From: Oscillospiraceae bacterium
GTDB lineage: Bacteria > Bacillota_A > Clostridia > Oscillospirales > Oscillospiraceae
Assembly (NCBI GenBank): GCA_017381835.1
Contig: JAFOBK010000187.1
Location: forward strand, 1-5,756
Reading direction: 5' to 3'
Length of the DNA stretch: 5,756 nt
In this document: positions 1 to 5,016 of the stretch, piece after piece
Layout: the number at the start of each line of letters is the position of its first letter
Position numbering within the stretch: position 1 is the first letter of the stretch
Notes under the pieces: generated by a model
What the model was told of the DNA's origin: nothing
Databases searched by the model: none
What the model saw: the letters and a program-made list of their open reading frames with translations, nothing else
Program-made: the position numbers and the translations under genes

Positions 1-833
1 ACGGCGGCAAGCTGCCTCTGCTTACCTCCTGCTGCCCCGCATGGGTCAAGTTTGTGGAGAACGAATACCCTGAGTTCAAGCCCAATATCTCCACCTGCCG
101 CAGCCCCCAGCAGATGTTCTCCGCAATCCTGAAGGACTACTACCGGGATGAGGCAAATGCCAAGGGCAAGAAGACCTTCGTCGTCTCCATCATGCCCTGT
201 ACCGCTAAGAAGATGGAATCCTACCGTCCCGACGCTCATACCTACGGCGAAAAGGATACCGATGCTGTTCTGACCACCTCCGAGCTGATCCGCATGATCA
301 AGTCCCACGGTGTCTCCTTCGATCAGATGGAGAGCGAGGCTTGTGATATGCCCTTCGGTATCGGTTCCGGCGGCGGCGTCATCTTCGGCGCTACCGGCGG
401 TGTTACCGAGGCAGTTCTCCGCCGTCTGGTGGAAGGCCACGATCCCGCAACCCTGAACGCAGTTGCCAACATGGGCGCCCGCGGCAGCGAAGGCATCAAG
501 GAATTCACCGTGCCTTACAATGGCATCGATGTGAAGATCTGCGTCACTTCCGGCCTGGCAAATGCCCGCAAGGTACTGGAAGCTGTGAAGGCCGGCGAGA
601 AGGAATACCACTTCATCGAAGTCATGGCATGCCCCGGCGGCTGTGTCATGGGCGGCGGCCAGCCTATCCACGGCACCAAGGTCACCCGTGCTGAGACCAG
701 AACCAAGGGTCTGTACGCTGCTGACGGCGAGATGGTCATCAAGAAGTCCAATGAGAATCCTCTGATGGATATCTTCTACAACGGCTTCTTCAAGGGCAAG
801 GCTCACGAGCTGCTGCACAACCATCACGAGTAA
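1..833 (+). CDS. hydA: [FeFe] hydrogenase, C-terminal catalytic part (5'-truncated by window edge)
   Basis: Iron-only hydrogenase H-cluster domain plus C-terminal small-subunit region; it reversibly makes H2 from protons and reduced ferredoxin and/or NAD(P)H in the cytoplasm. The frame is open from base 3, so the gene begins upstream of the window. All three signature loops are visible: TSCCPAW (24-44), MPCTAKK (192-212) and EVMACPGGCVMGGGQP (619-666). They supply the four Cys ligands of the H-cluster plus the adjacent proton-transfer Cys of TSCC. The glycine-rich IFGATGGVTEA segment lies between loops 2 and 3. The family's 'small subunit' stretch follows loop 3 (TRAETRTKGLYAADGE) and the protein ends in a His-rich HNHHE tail. 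The N-terminal ferredoxin-like Fe-S domains are outside the window, so monomeric versus NAD-linked multisubunit type cannot be decided. Codon use is strongly biased (GGC, AAG, GTC, CTG), as expected for a highly expressed gene. No catalytic residue appears lost. Confidence 0.96.
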   Translation, partial: GGKLPLLTSCCPAWVKFVENEYPEFKPNISTCRSPQQMFSAILKDYYRDEANAKGKKTFVVSIMPCTAKKMESYRPDAHTYGEKDTDAVLTTSELIRMIKSHGVSFDQMESEACDMPFGIGSGGGVIFGATGGVTEAVLRRLVEGHDPATLNAVANMGARGSEGIKEFTVPYNGIDVKICVTSGLANARKVLEAVKAGEKEYHFIEVMACPGGCVMGGGQPIHGTKVTRAETRTKGLYAADGEMVIKKSNENPLMDIFYNGFFKGKAHELLHNHHE

Positions 834-849
834 TCCTTAACAGAATTTC

Positions 850-877
850 AGGCCCCCTCTTCCGAGGGGGCCTTTTT
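850..877 (+). terminator. Rho-independent terminator of the hydrogenase gene
   Basis: A perfect 10-bp GC-rich stem (850-859 with 864-873, loop TTCC) followed directly by a run of T at 873-877. It lies 17 bp after the hydrogenase stop codon, so the hydrogenase transcript should end here and not read into the repeat region. Confidence 0.92.
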
Positions 878-897
878 CTGTCTATGGACATCCCAAT

Positions 898-1005
898 GTA
901 GGGGCGGCCATTGGCCGTCCGCACAGATCATACTACCGTATTCGCCGAAAGCCGATGTGGAAAGGGGAATATACTGCACGGGGCGTCGAGGGCGCCGCCC
1001 CCTAC
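898..1005. repeat. GTAGGGG-type palindromic module, copy 1
   Basis: First of three tandem modules. It opens with GTAGGGGCGG at 898 and closes with the inverted arm CCGCCCCCTAC ending at 1005. Each arm is itself a small hairpin: 902-910 pairs with 912-920 in the left arm, and 980-985 with 996-1001 in the right arm. The core contains the shared string CCGTATTCGCCG. Bases 896-947 are identical to 1162-1213 in copy 3. No coding potential or transposase is seen. It resembles a small non-autonomous (MITE- or REP-like) intergenic repeat; I do not recognise a named family. Confidence 0.8.
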
Positions 1006-1032
1006 ATTCTCTGACGCACCGATTTCGAAATC

Positions 1033-1143
1033 GTAGGGGCCGGCGACCTCGACGGCCCGCACAGTATACCCTGCCGTATTCGCCGGAAAACCGATGTGAA
1101 CACGAAAAATCGTACCGCACGGACGAGCGATGCTCGCCCCTAC
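1033..1143. repeat. GTAGGGG-type palindromic module, copy 2
   Basis: Second module, 27 bp after the first. It runs from GTAGGGGCCGG at 1033 to GCTCGCCCCTAC ending at 1143. The left-arm hairpin is GGGCCG (1037-1042) with CGGCCC (1053-1058). The right-arm hairpin is 1121-1128 with 1132-1139, around a GAT loop, with one A/C mismatch that becomes a G-T wobble on the other strand. The core again has CCGTATTCGCCG, then ATGTGAACACGAAAAATCGT, identical at 1094-1115 and 1221-1242 (22 bp) in copy 3. The arm stems differ in sequence from copy 1 but keep their pairing. Confidence 0.8.
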
Positions 1144-1163
1144 AATCAATCGCAATAGGCTAT

Positions 1164-1270
1164 GTAGGGGCGGCCATTGGCCGTCCGCACAGATCATACT
1201 ACCGTATTCGCCGTAATCCAATGTGAACACGAAAAATCGTACAGCACAGGCGATTGATAATCGCCCCTAC
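1164..1270. repeat. GTAGGGG-type palindromic module, copy 3
   Basis: Third module, 20 bp after the second. Its left half (1162-1213) is an exact 52-bp copy of 896-947 in module 1. Its core and right half resemble module 2 (22-bp identity at 1221-1242). The right-arm hairpin is a perfect GGCGATT-GAT-AATCGCC (1249-1265), a stem sequence not found in the other copies. It looks mosaic between copies 1 and 2, as expected from duplication or gene conversion within the array. Confidence 0.8.
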
Positions 1271-1297
1271 AAATTCTAACCCATGGATTCTATGCAT

Positions 1298-1322
1298 GTA
1301 GGGGAGGGTTTTGAGCCTCCCG
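1298..1322 (+). repeat. Solitary GTAGGGG half-unit
   Basis: A single left-type arm, GTAGGGGAGGG, forming a GGGAGG/CCTCCC stem (1302-1307 with 1316-1321), with no inverted partner downstream. It ends the GC-rich repeat block; sequence turns abruptly AT-rich at about 1323. It could be a decayed or partial copy of the module. Confidence 0.6.
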
Positions 1323-1404
1323 CTAAAAAGTGGAACTGTTTTTAAAATCTGATACATATAAAATTTAAAGAGTTATCGAAAAATTCACATAATCTTTCAA
1401 GTTT

Positions 1405-1432
1405 TTGCCAAAAGTGGGTGTATAATTAATAT
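1405..1432 (+). promoter_or_regulatory. Probable promoter of the lipoprotein gene
   Basis: In the AT-rich stretch before the lipoprotein gene, TTGCCA (1405-1410) lies 16 bp before TAATAT (1427-1432). A consensus TATAAT is also present at 1421-1426, but has no good -35 at the standard distance. Either would give a leader of only about 20-25 bases before the ATG at 1458. Which -10 is used cannot be decided from sequence. Confidence 0.5.
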
Positions 1433-1457
1433 AACTATCAGGAAAGAAGGGCTATTT

Positions 1458-3185
1458 ATGAAACTCCTTGCCATTCTGCTGGCGCTATGCCTGTTGACAG
1501 GCTGCATAGCCGGAGAACCCGCTTCTGAAAACCTCCCGATGCCGGAATCACAATCATCCCAGGCCCTTCCACTGACCTTTTGCGCTTACCGGGAAATTGT
1601 GTTTGCCTCCCGCTTTGAAACCGTTACGGCAGTCACCCTGTCTGACACCGGTATTTCTGTAAACGGTGCGGGGGAGACGGAGGAAGTATTTACCTCACAG
1701 GATATTATTTACTATGAGGATAGGAAGATATATGAAAGCGGCAATCCCTACGGCGAGGGGCAGGCTTGGGAAACCCATACTGCGGCAGAAGCGGCAGCCC
1801 ACACCGTTGTGAATATCACTGCACCCGGCGCTTACCGGATATCCGGAAAGCTGAGCAAGGGCCAGATCCGTATTGACCTGGGTGAGGATGCTTATAATAA
1901 TCCCAATGCGGTGGTGGAGCTGATCCTTTGTGATGCAGATATCACTTGCACGGTCGCACCGGCGATCCTTTTTATGCAGACCTATGAATGTGACGGTAAG
2001 TGGTCTGTGGAAACAGCAAAGGCAAACGTAGACACAACGGAAGCCGGTGCCAATTTGATTCTTGAAGGGACCAATACGGTGAAAGGCTCCCATGTTGCCA
2101 AGATATTCAAGGACAAAGAGGGCGAAAAGAAGCTGTGGAAGCAGGACGGCGCCATCTATTCCTATATGTCCATGAATGTGTTCGGACCCGGTAAGTTGGA
2201 CTTAACTGCGGATAACGAGGGCTTGGACACCGAGCTGCACCTGACTGTCAACGGCGGCGATATCGCCATCCGCTCCCAAAATGACGGCATCAACACCAAT
2301 GAAGACAGCGTTTCTGTTACCACGATTAACGGCGGCAATCTTCATATTATTGCCGGTCTGGGAGCAGAGGGTGACGGCATCGATTCCAACGGCTATCTGG
2401 TCATCAACGGCGGTACGGTGGTATCTGCTGCCAATCCCGGTGCCGACGCAGGACTGGACTCTGATCTGGGATCCTTTATCCACGGGGGTAATGTGATTGC
2501 GCTTGGCTCTGCTATGGACTGGGCAGAGAGTGATTCGGAACAGGTAACTATGAATCTGCAGTTTGCGAAGACACAATCGGCAGATGCGGCGGTCGTGGTT
2601 ACCCGGAAGGATGGTACGGTGATTTTTGCCTATGATCCCGGCAACGATGAAGTGCTGGCGGATAACAGTCGGGTCTACTCCGGCGCGATTCTTTCCGGCC
2701 CTAATTTCCACACCGGCGAAACCTACCATGTTTATGTGGACTGTGAACTGGAGGGTACTGCGTATGGTGGTGTCTACGATCCTAATCTGGTGATATCTTG
2801 TCGTGGTGGCACACAAATGGCATATACAGGAACCGATGTGATGGGTCGTCCCGGCGGTATGGGCGGTATGGAACCTCCTGAAGGTTTTGCCGGTGAGATG
2901 CCCGAGGGTATGGAACCTCCCGAAGGTATGGAATTCCCAGAGGGGACACCGAAGGGCCAGCGACCCGAAATGCCGGAAGGTATGCAGCCCGGTGAAAAGC
3001 CGGAGGGCATGGAGCTGCCTGAAGGCTTTGAGCCGGGACAGATGCCCGGAGGCATGGAAAAGCCGGAAGTCGGTTTTGGCGGAAGAGAAGACCCCGGTGA
3101 TTTCAGCCGTGATGACGCAGACCCCAATACCCTTTTCTACATGCAGGACCAGGTCAACTTCTTCTCCGGCCTGACTGAACAATAA
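1458..3185 (+). CDS. Carbohydrate-binding (Cthe_2159-like) surface lipoprotein with PEGM-rich tail
   Basis: A 575-aa exported lipoprotein. Residues 1-16 are a lipoprotein signal peptide with lipobox LTGC (acylated Cys16). Residues ~110-350 look like the Cthe_2159-type right-handed beta-helix (DUF4353/Pfam Cthe_2159). Rungs carry INGG-type turns at residues ~265, 290, 317 and 341 (VNGGD, INGGN, INGGT, IHGGN), with acidic loops NDGINT, GDGIDSNG and GLDSD that could bind calcium. A smaller beta-rich part follows (~375-450). Residues ~462-552 are a low-complexity tail of PEGM/PEGF repeats rich in Met, Pro, Glu and Gly. The founding family member, from Clostridium thermocellum, is reported to bind acidic polysaccharides such as polygalacturonate, so a glycan-binding role outside the membrane is inferred, not shown. 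The ATG is preceded by GGAAAGAAGGG (1441-1451) at good spacing. It is monocistronic, between two repeat blocks. Codon use is less biased than in the hydrogenase gene. Confidence 0.85.
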   Translation: MKLLAILLALCLLTGCIAGEPASENLPMPESQSSQALPLTFCAYREIVFASRFETVTAVTLSDTGISVNGAGETEEVFTSQDIIYYEDRKIYESGNPYGEGQAWETHTAAEAAAHTVVNITAPGAYRISGKLSKGQIRIDLGEDAYNNPNAVVELILCDADITCTVAPAILFMQTYECDGKWSVETAKANVDTTEAGANLILEGTNTVKGSHVAKIFKDKEGEKKLWKQDGAIYSYMSMNVFGPGKLDLTADNEGLDTELHLTVNGGDIAIRSQNDGINTNEDSVSVTTINGGNLHIIAGLGAEGDGIDSNGYLVINGGTVVSAANPGADAGLDSDLGSFIHGGNVIALGSAMDWAESDSEQVTMNLQFAKTQSADAAVVVTRKDGTVIFAYDPGNDEVLADNSRVYSGAILSGPNFHTGETYHVYVDCELEGTAYGGVYDPNLVISCRGGTQMAYTGTDVMGRPGGMGGMEPPEGFAGEMPEGMEPPEGMEFPEGTPKGQRPEMPEGMQPGEKPEGMELPEGFEPGQMPGGMEKPEVGFGGREDPGDFSRDDADPNTLFYMQDQVNFFSGLTEQ

Positions 3186-3191
3186 ATCCTT

Positions 3192-3224
3192 GTACCGCTC
3201 CCTGCCGGGGGCGGTACTTTCTTA
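3192..3224 (+). terminator. Terminator of the lipoprotein gene
   Basis: GTACCGCTCCC (3192-3202) pairs with GGGGGCGGTAC (3207-3217) around a TGCC loop, an 11-bp stem with one G-T wobble, followed by TTTCTTA. It starts 6 bp after the stop codon. Its right arm is shared with the next hairpin of the repeat element (3214-3241), so the two stems cannot form together. Confidence 0.75.
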
Positions 3225-3516
3225 TGCCGATAAGAAAGTACCCAAAGAACCGGCCCGGGGAGGCGCTAAGAAATTGCTCCCGCAATTACATGCGCCCTCC
3301 CCGGGACCCCACCCGCACCGCTTAATCGTTAGATCGCAAAATGTTTCGGTGCAGGAAATAACCGTACTGAAACACTATGCAATCTATCGAAAATGCGTCG
3401 CGGGAGGGATTCTTAAGGGAGGGCGCCTGTTCTAGCGGGAGCTAGATCTCAGCGCCTCCCTTAAGTCGGTTCTTTCGTATCTTTCTTGCCGAAACAAGAA
3501 AGATACCCGCCGGAGG
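3204..3516. repeat. ~300-bp imperfect palindrome of four nested hairpins (MITE-like intergenic element)
   Basis: Four stem-loops are arranged as a near mirror image. A: 3214-3224 with 3231-3241 (GTACTTTCTTA / TAAGAAAGTAC). B: 3254-3266 with 3292-3305 (CCCGGGGAGGCGC and its complement, one bulged C), enclosing AATTGC-TCCC-GCAATT (3272-3287). C: 3412-3426 with 3452-3465 (CTTAAGGGAGGCGC type, one bulged G), enclosing TCTAGC-GGGA-GCTAGA (3431-3446). D: 3477-3488 with 3495-3506 (GTATCTTTCTTG / CAAGAAAGATAC). AAAGAACCG after A is the reverse complement of CGGTTCTTT before D, and the outer flanks (GCCGGGGGCGG, CCCGCCGGAGGC) are also roughly complementary. Between B and C lie about 105 unpaired bases. 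No transposase or convincing gene is inside. It most likely is a non-autonomous mobile repeat or structured-RNA repeat; exact ends and any target duplication are not clear. Confidence 0.75.
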
Positions 3517-3526
3517 CATAATAATA

Positions 3527-3551
3527 CCCCCCTCCGAATCTCGGAGGGGGC
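3527..3551 (-). terminator. Likely terminator of the fucU-permease operon
   Basis: A perfect 10-bp stem, CCCCCTCCGA (3528-3537) with TCGGAGGGGG (3541-3550), loop ATC, 14 bp past the permease stop codon in the leftward direction. The following bases on the - strand read TATTATTATG, a poor U-run, so termination may be incomplete without help. Confidence 0.6.
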
Positions 3552-3564
3552 AATGTTTTGCGTT

Positions 3565-4491
3565 TTACATGATACCCACGACTACGCTGCACACGGCAAA
3601 CAGAATCATGGTGATCAGGGTCAGAGCGGACAGGGCAGAGGAGATCTGCACACGCTCTTCGGCGGCATCGGTGAAAATGGGGATGATGAAGGGGGAGGGC
3701 AGGATGAACAGCATCACAGCCGCACCTTCGAAGATCATACCATTCAGGAGTGTGCGGTTCAGCAGAATCAGCACACCCAGCATGACACCTGCGATCACAA
3801 GACGCATAGCCACCATATTGCCGGTCTTCTTCCAGTTGATCTCACGGAGCACCAGGTCAAAACCAACAGCAAAGAGGATGATGGTGCCGGTGGGAGCGGA
3901 GATGAAGGAAGTGACGGACTCGATGATGGTGCTGACACCCCAGCTGCGGAAGCAGTCGTACAGACCGCTGGCGCCCACGATCAGACCCAGGATTACGGCG
4001 ATCAGGGTGGGGGAGGTCAGGAAATCGTTAATGATGGCCTTGGGACTGGTCTTACCGGTCAGAAGCATCTTGTAGAGGGTGAAGACGAAAATCTCCTGGC
4101 CCAGCACCAGCATAGCGAACTTAGAAGCGCTCTCGTCGGGGAACAGCAGGGCAAAGAGGGAGAAGCCCAGCATACCTGCCTCAAAACCGGAGGCCAGGAA
4201 GGGAGCGACCTTGCTGCCGGACTTACTGACTTTCACCCACGCAAAACCCAGAGCCAGCATGATGGTGCAGGTGATAAAGATGATCACCGGCAGGATCAGG
4301 GCGGACATGGTGTATTCCGCGGTGGCAAAGGAGTTGAACAGTACGAAAGGCAGGGTCAGATTGACGATGACCTTCTTCAGGGTATCCACACCGTCACGGG
4401 TGAGAAAACCCTTGCTTCTGCACATCATACCCATAGCCAATGCCAGGAAAACTGGCAGGGCGGTGGAAATGACAGAAATCAGCTTATCCAT
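3565..4491 (-). CDS. AEC-family (auxin efflux carrier-type) membrane transporter
   Basis: A 308-aa hydrophobic protein of the usual length and layout for bacterial AEC permeases (Pfam Mem_trans). About ten membrane segments can be drawn, roughly residues 7-22, 41-58, 64-86, 97-118, 123-143, 158-178, 187-212, 226-246, 252-274 and 283-306. The N-terminal half has the polar-interrupted helix VIVNLTLPFVLFNSFA and the C-terminal half LFILPSPFIIPIFT, both typical of the family. Known bacterial members move organic acids such as malate or malonate; the substrate here is unknown. It starts 3 bp after the fucU stop codon, so the two are co-transcribed and probably translationally coupled; the only Shine-Dalgarno-like string (AGAAGGG, 4508-4514) is about 16 nt from the start. 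Linkage to fucose genes suggests a substrate or product of that pathway, but this is inference. Confidence 0.9.
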   Translation of the reverse strand: MDKLISVISTALPVFLALAMGMMCRSKGFLTRDGVDTLKKVIVNLTLPFVLFNSFATAEYTMSALILPVIIFITCTIMLALGFAWVKVSKSGSKVAPFLASGFEAGMLGFSLFALLFPDESASKFAMLVLGQEIFVFTLYKMLLTGKTSPKAIINDFLTSPTLIAVILGLIVGASGLYDCFRSWGVSTIIESVTSFISAPTGTIILFAVGFDLVLREINWKKTGNMVAMRLVIAGVMLGVLILLNRTLLNGMIFEGAAVMLFILPSPFIIPIFTDAAEERVQISSALSALTLITMILFAVCSVVVGIM

Positions 4492-4494
4492 AAA

Positions 4495-4941
4495 TTACTT
4501 GATAACGCCCTTCTGCAGGATGATGTTTGCGTAGATAGCGGTTTCGCCGGTCTGGATGATGCAGTAGCAGTCCTGAGCCTCATCGTAGAACTTGAAACGC
4601 TCGTACTGGCCAACAGCAGCAGCGCCGCGGTCGTCATACTTAGCGATGATTTCCTTGTAGGTATTCCAAATGGGGATCTCCAGACCCTTGTCCTGCTCGC
4701 CCACTTCCATGATCATAGCGGGGGTATCCACATAGGTATCCAGAGGAATGACCTGCAGGATTGCGTCCAGGATCTCGGGAACGCCGTGGCCGTCAGCACG
4801 GATGAAGATCGCATTCTTAGCCTTAGCCATACGAGCGCCGGGGAAGTTGCCGTCGCCGATGCAGATGCGGTCGGAGTGACCCATCTCAGCCAGGACCTTC
4901 AGCAGTTCGGGGGACAGAATGGGGGGGATGTTCTTTAACAT
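4495..4941 (-). CDS. fucU: L-fucose mutarotase, RbsD/FucU family
   Basis: A 148-aa cytoplasmic protein that interconverts the alpha and beta anomers of L-fucose, feeding the isomerase. From residue 1 it aligns by eye with E. coli FucU (MLK.I.P..SPELLKVLAEMGH), which also fixes the start. Conserved features are MGHSD (His22), GDGNFPGA (Asp30), IRADGHGV (48-54), RFKFYDEAQ (115-123) and the C-terminal TGETAIYANIILQKG. It is slightly longer than the ~140-aa E. coli enzyme, with small insertions around 38-46 and 83-90. A strong AGGAGGT (4949-4955) lies 7 nt before the ATG. It is the first gene of a leftward operon with the AEC permease and is divergent from the aldolase. RbsD (pyranase for ribose) is the alternative in this family, but similarity and the linked fucI C-terminus favour FucU. 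Confidence 0.93.
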   Translation of the reverse strand: MLKNIPPILSPELLKVLAEMGHSDRICIGDGNFPGARMAKAKNAIFIRADGHGVPEILDAILQVIPLDTYVDTPAMIMEVGEQDKGLEIPIWNTYKEIIAKYDDRGAAAVGQYERFKFYDEAQDCYCIIQTGETAIYANIILQKGVIK

Positions 4942-4948
4942 GGTATTG

Positions 4949-4955
4949 ACCTCCT
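4949..4955 (-). promoter_or_regulatory. Shine-Dalgarno site of fucU
   Basis: ACCTCCT on the + strand reads AGGAGGT on the - strand, near-perfect complementarity to the 16S rRNA tail, 7 nt from the fucU start codon. I found no equally clear -10/-35 pair for the leftward operon in the 75-bp divergent gap. Confidence 0.85.
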
Positions 4956-4958
4956 AGG

Positions 4959-4987
4959 TTGACTTTTTCTTTTTAAGAATTTACAAT
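4959..4987 (+). promoter_or_regulatory. Sigma-A-type promoter of the class II aldolase gene
   Basis: TTGACT (4959-4964) and TACAAT (4982-4987) are separated by exactly 17 bp, each one mismatch from consensus. Transcription would start near 4994, giving a leader of about 23 nt that contains AAAGGGG (5002-5008) before the ATG at 5017. The -35 lies only about 4 bp upstream of the fucU Shine-Dalgarno, so the leftward fucU transcript must cross this promoter. No clear operator palindrome was seen. Confidence 0.75.
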
Positions 4988-5016
4988 AAACAAAACAAAG
5001 CAAAGGGGATGCGCAC

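Noticed and set aside
848..1230. Arg/Pro-rich small ORFs on both strands between the hydrogenase and lipoprotein genes
   Set aside because: They are read-throughs of the GTAGGGG repeat modules, contain the same repeated peptide several times, and have no ribosome sites.
898..1270. A CRISPR array, because of regularly spaced repeats
   Set aside because: Repeats alternate in orientation, differ in stem sequence, and the intervals are conserved rather than unique spacers; no cas genes are present.
2202..3182. A 326-codon open frame on the - strand inside the lipoprotein gene
   Set aside because: The + strand protein has a lipobox, beta-helix rungs and a ribosome site. The antisense frame is His/Arg-rich with no family signal and arises from codon bias.
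3203..3241. A riboswitch or attenuator controlling a downstream gene
   Set aside because: The next gene on the + strand is over 1.7 kb away and the intervening genes run the opposite way, so there is nothing for a cis-acting leader to control.
3190..3435. A possible 81-aa small protein on the + strand after the lipoprotein gene
   Set aside because: It lies almost wholly within the hairpin repeat, overlaps the terminator, and its residues are dictated by the palindromes.
3204..3516. A complete insertion sequence or attC/integron site
   Set aside because: No transposase or integrase frame and no clear target duplication. The long multi-hairpin palindrome does not show the bulged R''/L''-L'/R' layout of attC that I could identify.
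3553..4938. A 461-codon open frame on the + strand across the permease and fucU
   Set aside because: It lies antisense to two clearly recognisable genes. Its product is a low-complexity mix of His, Gln, Asp and Gly typical of the reverse complement of membrane-protein codons, with no ribosome site.
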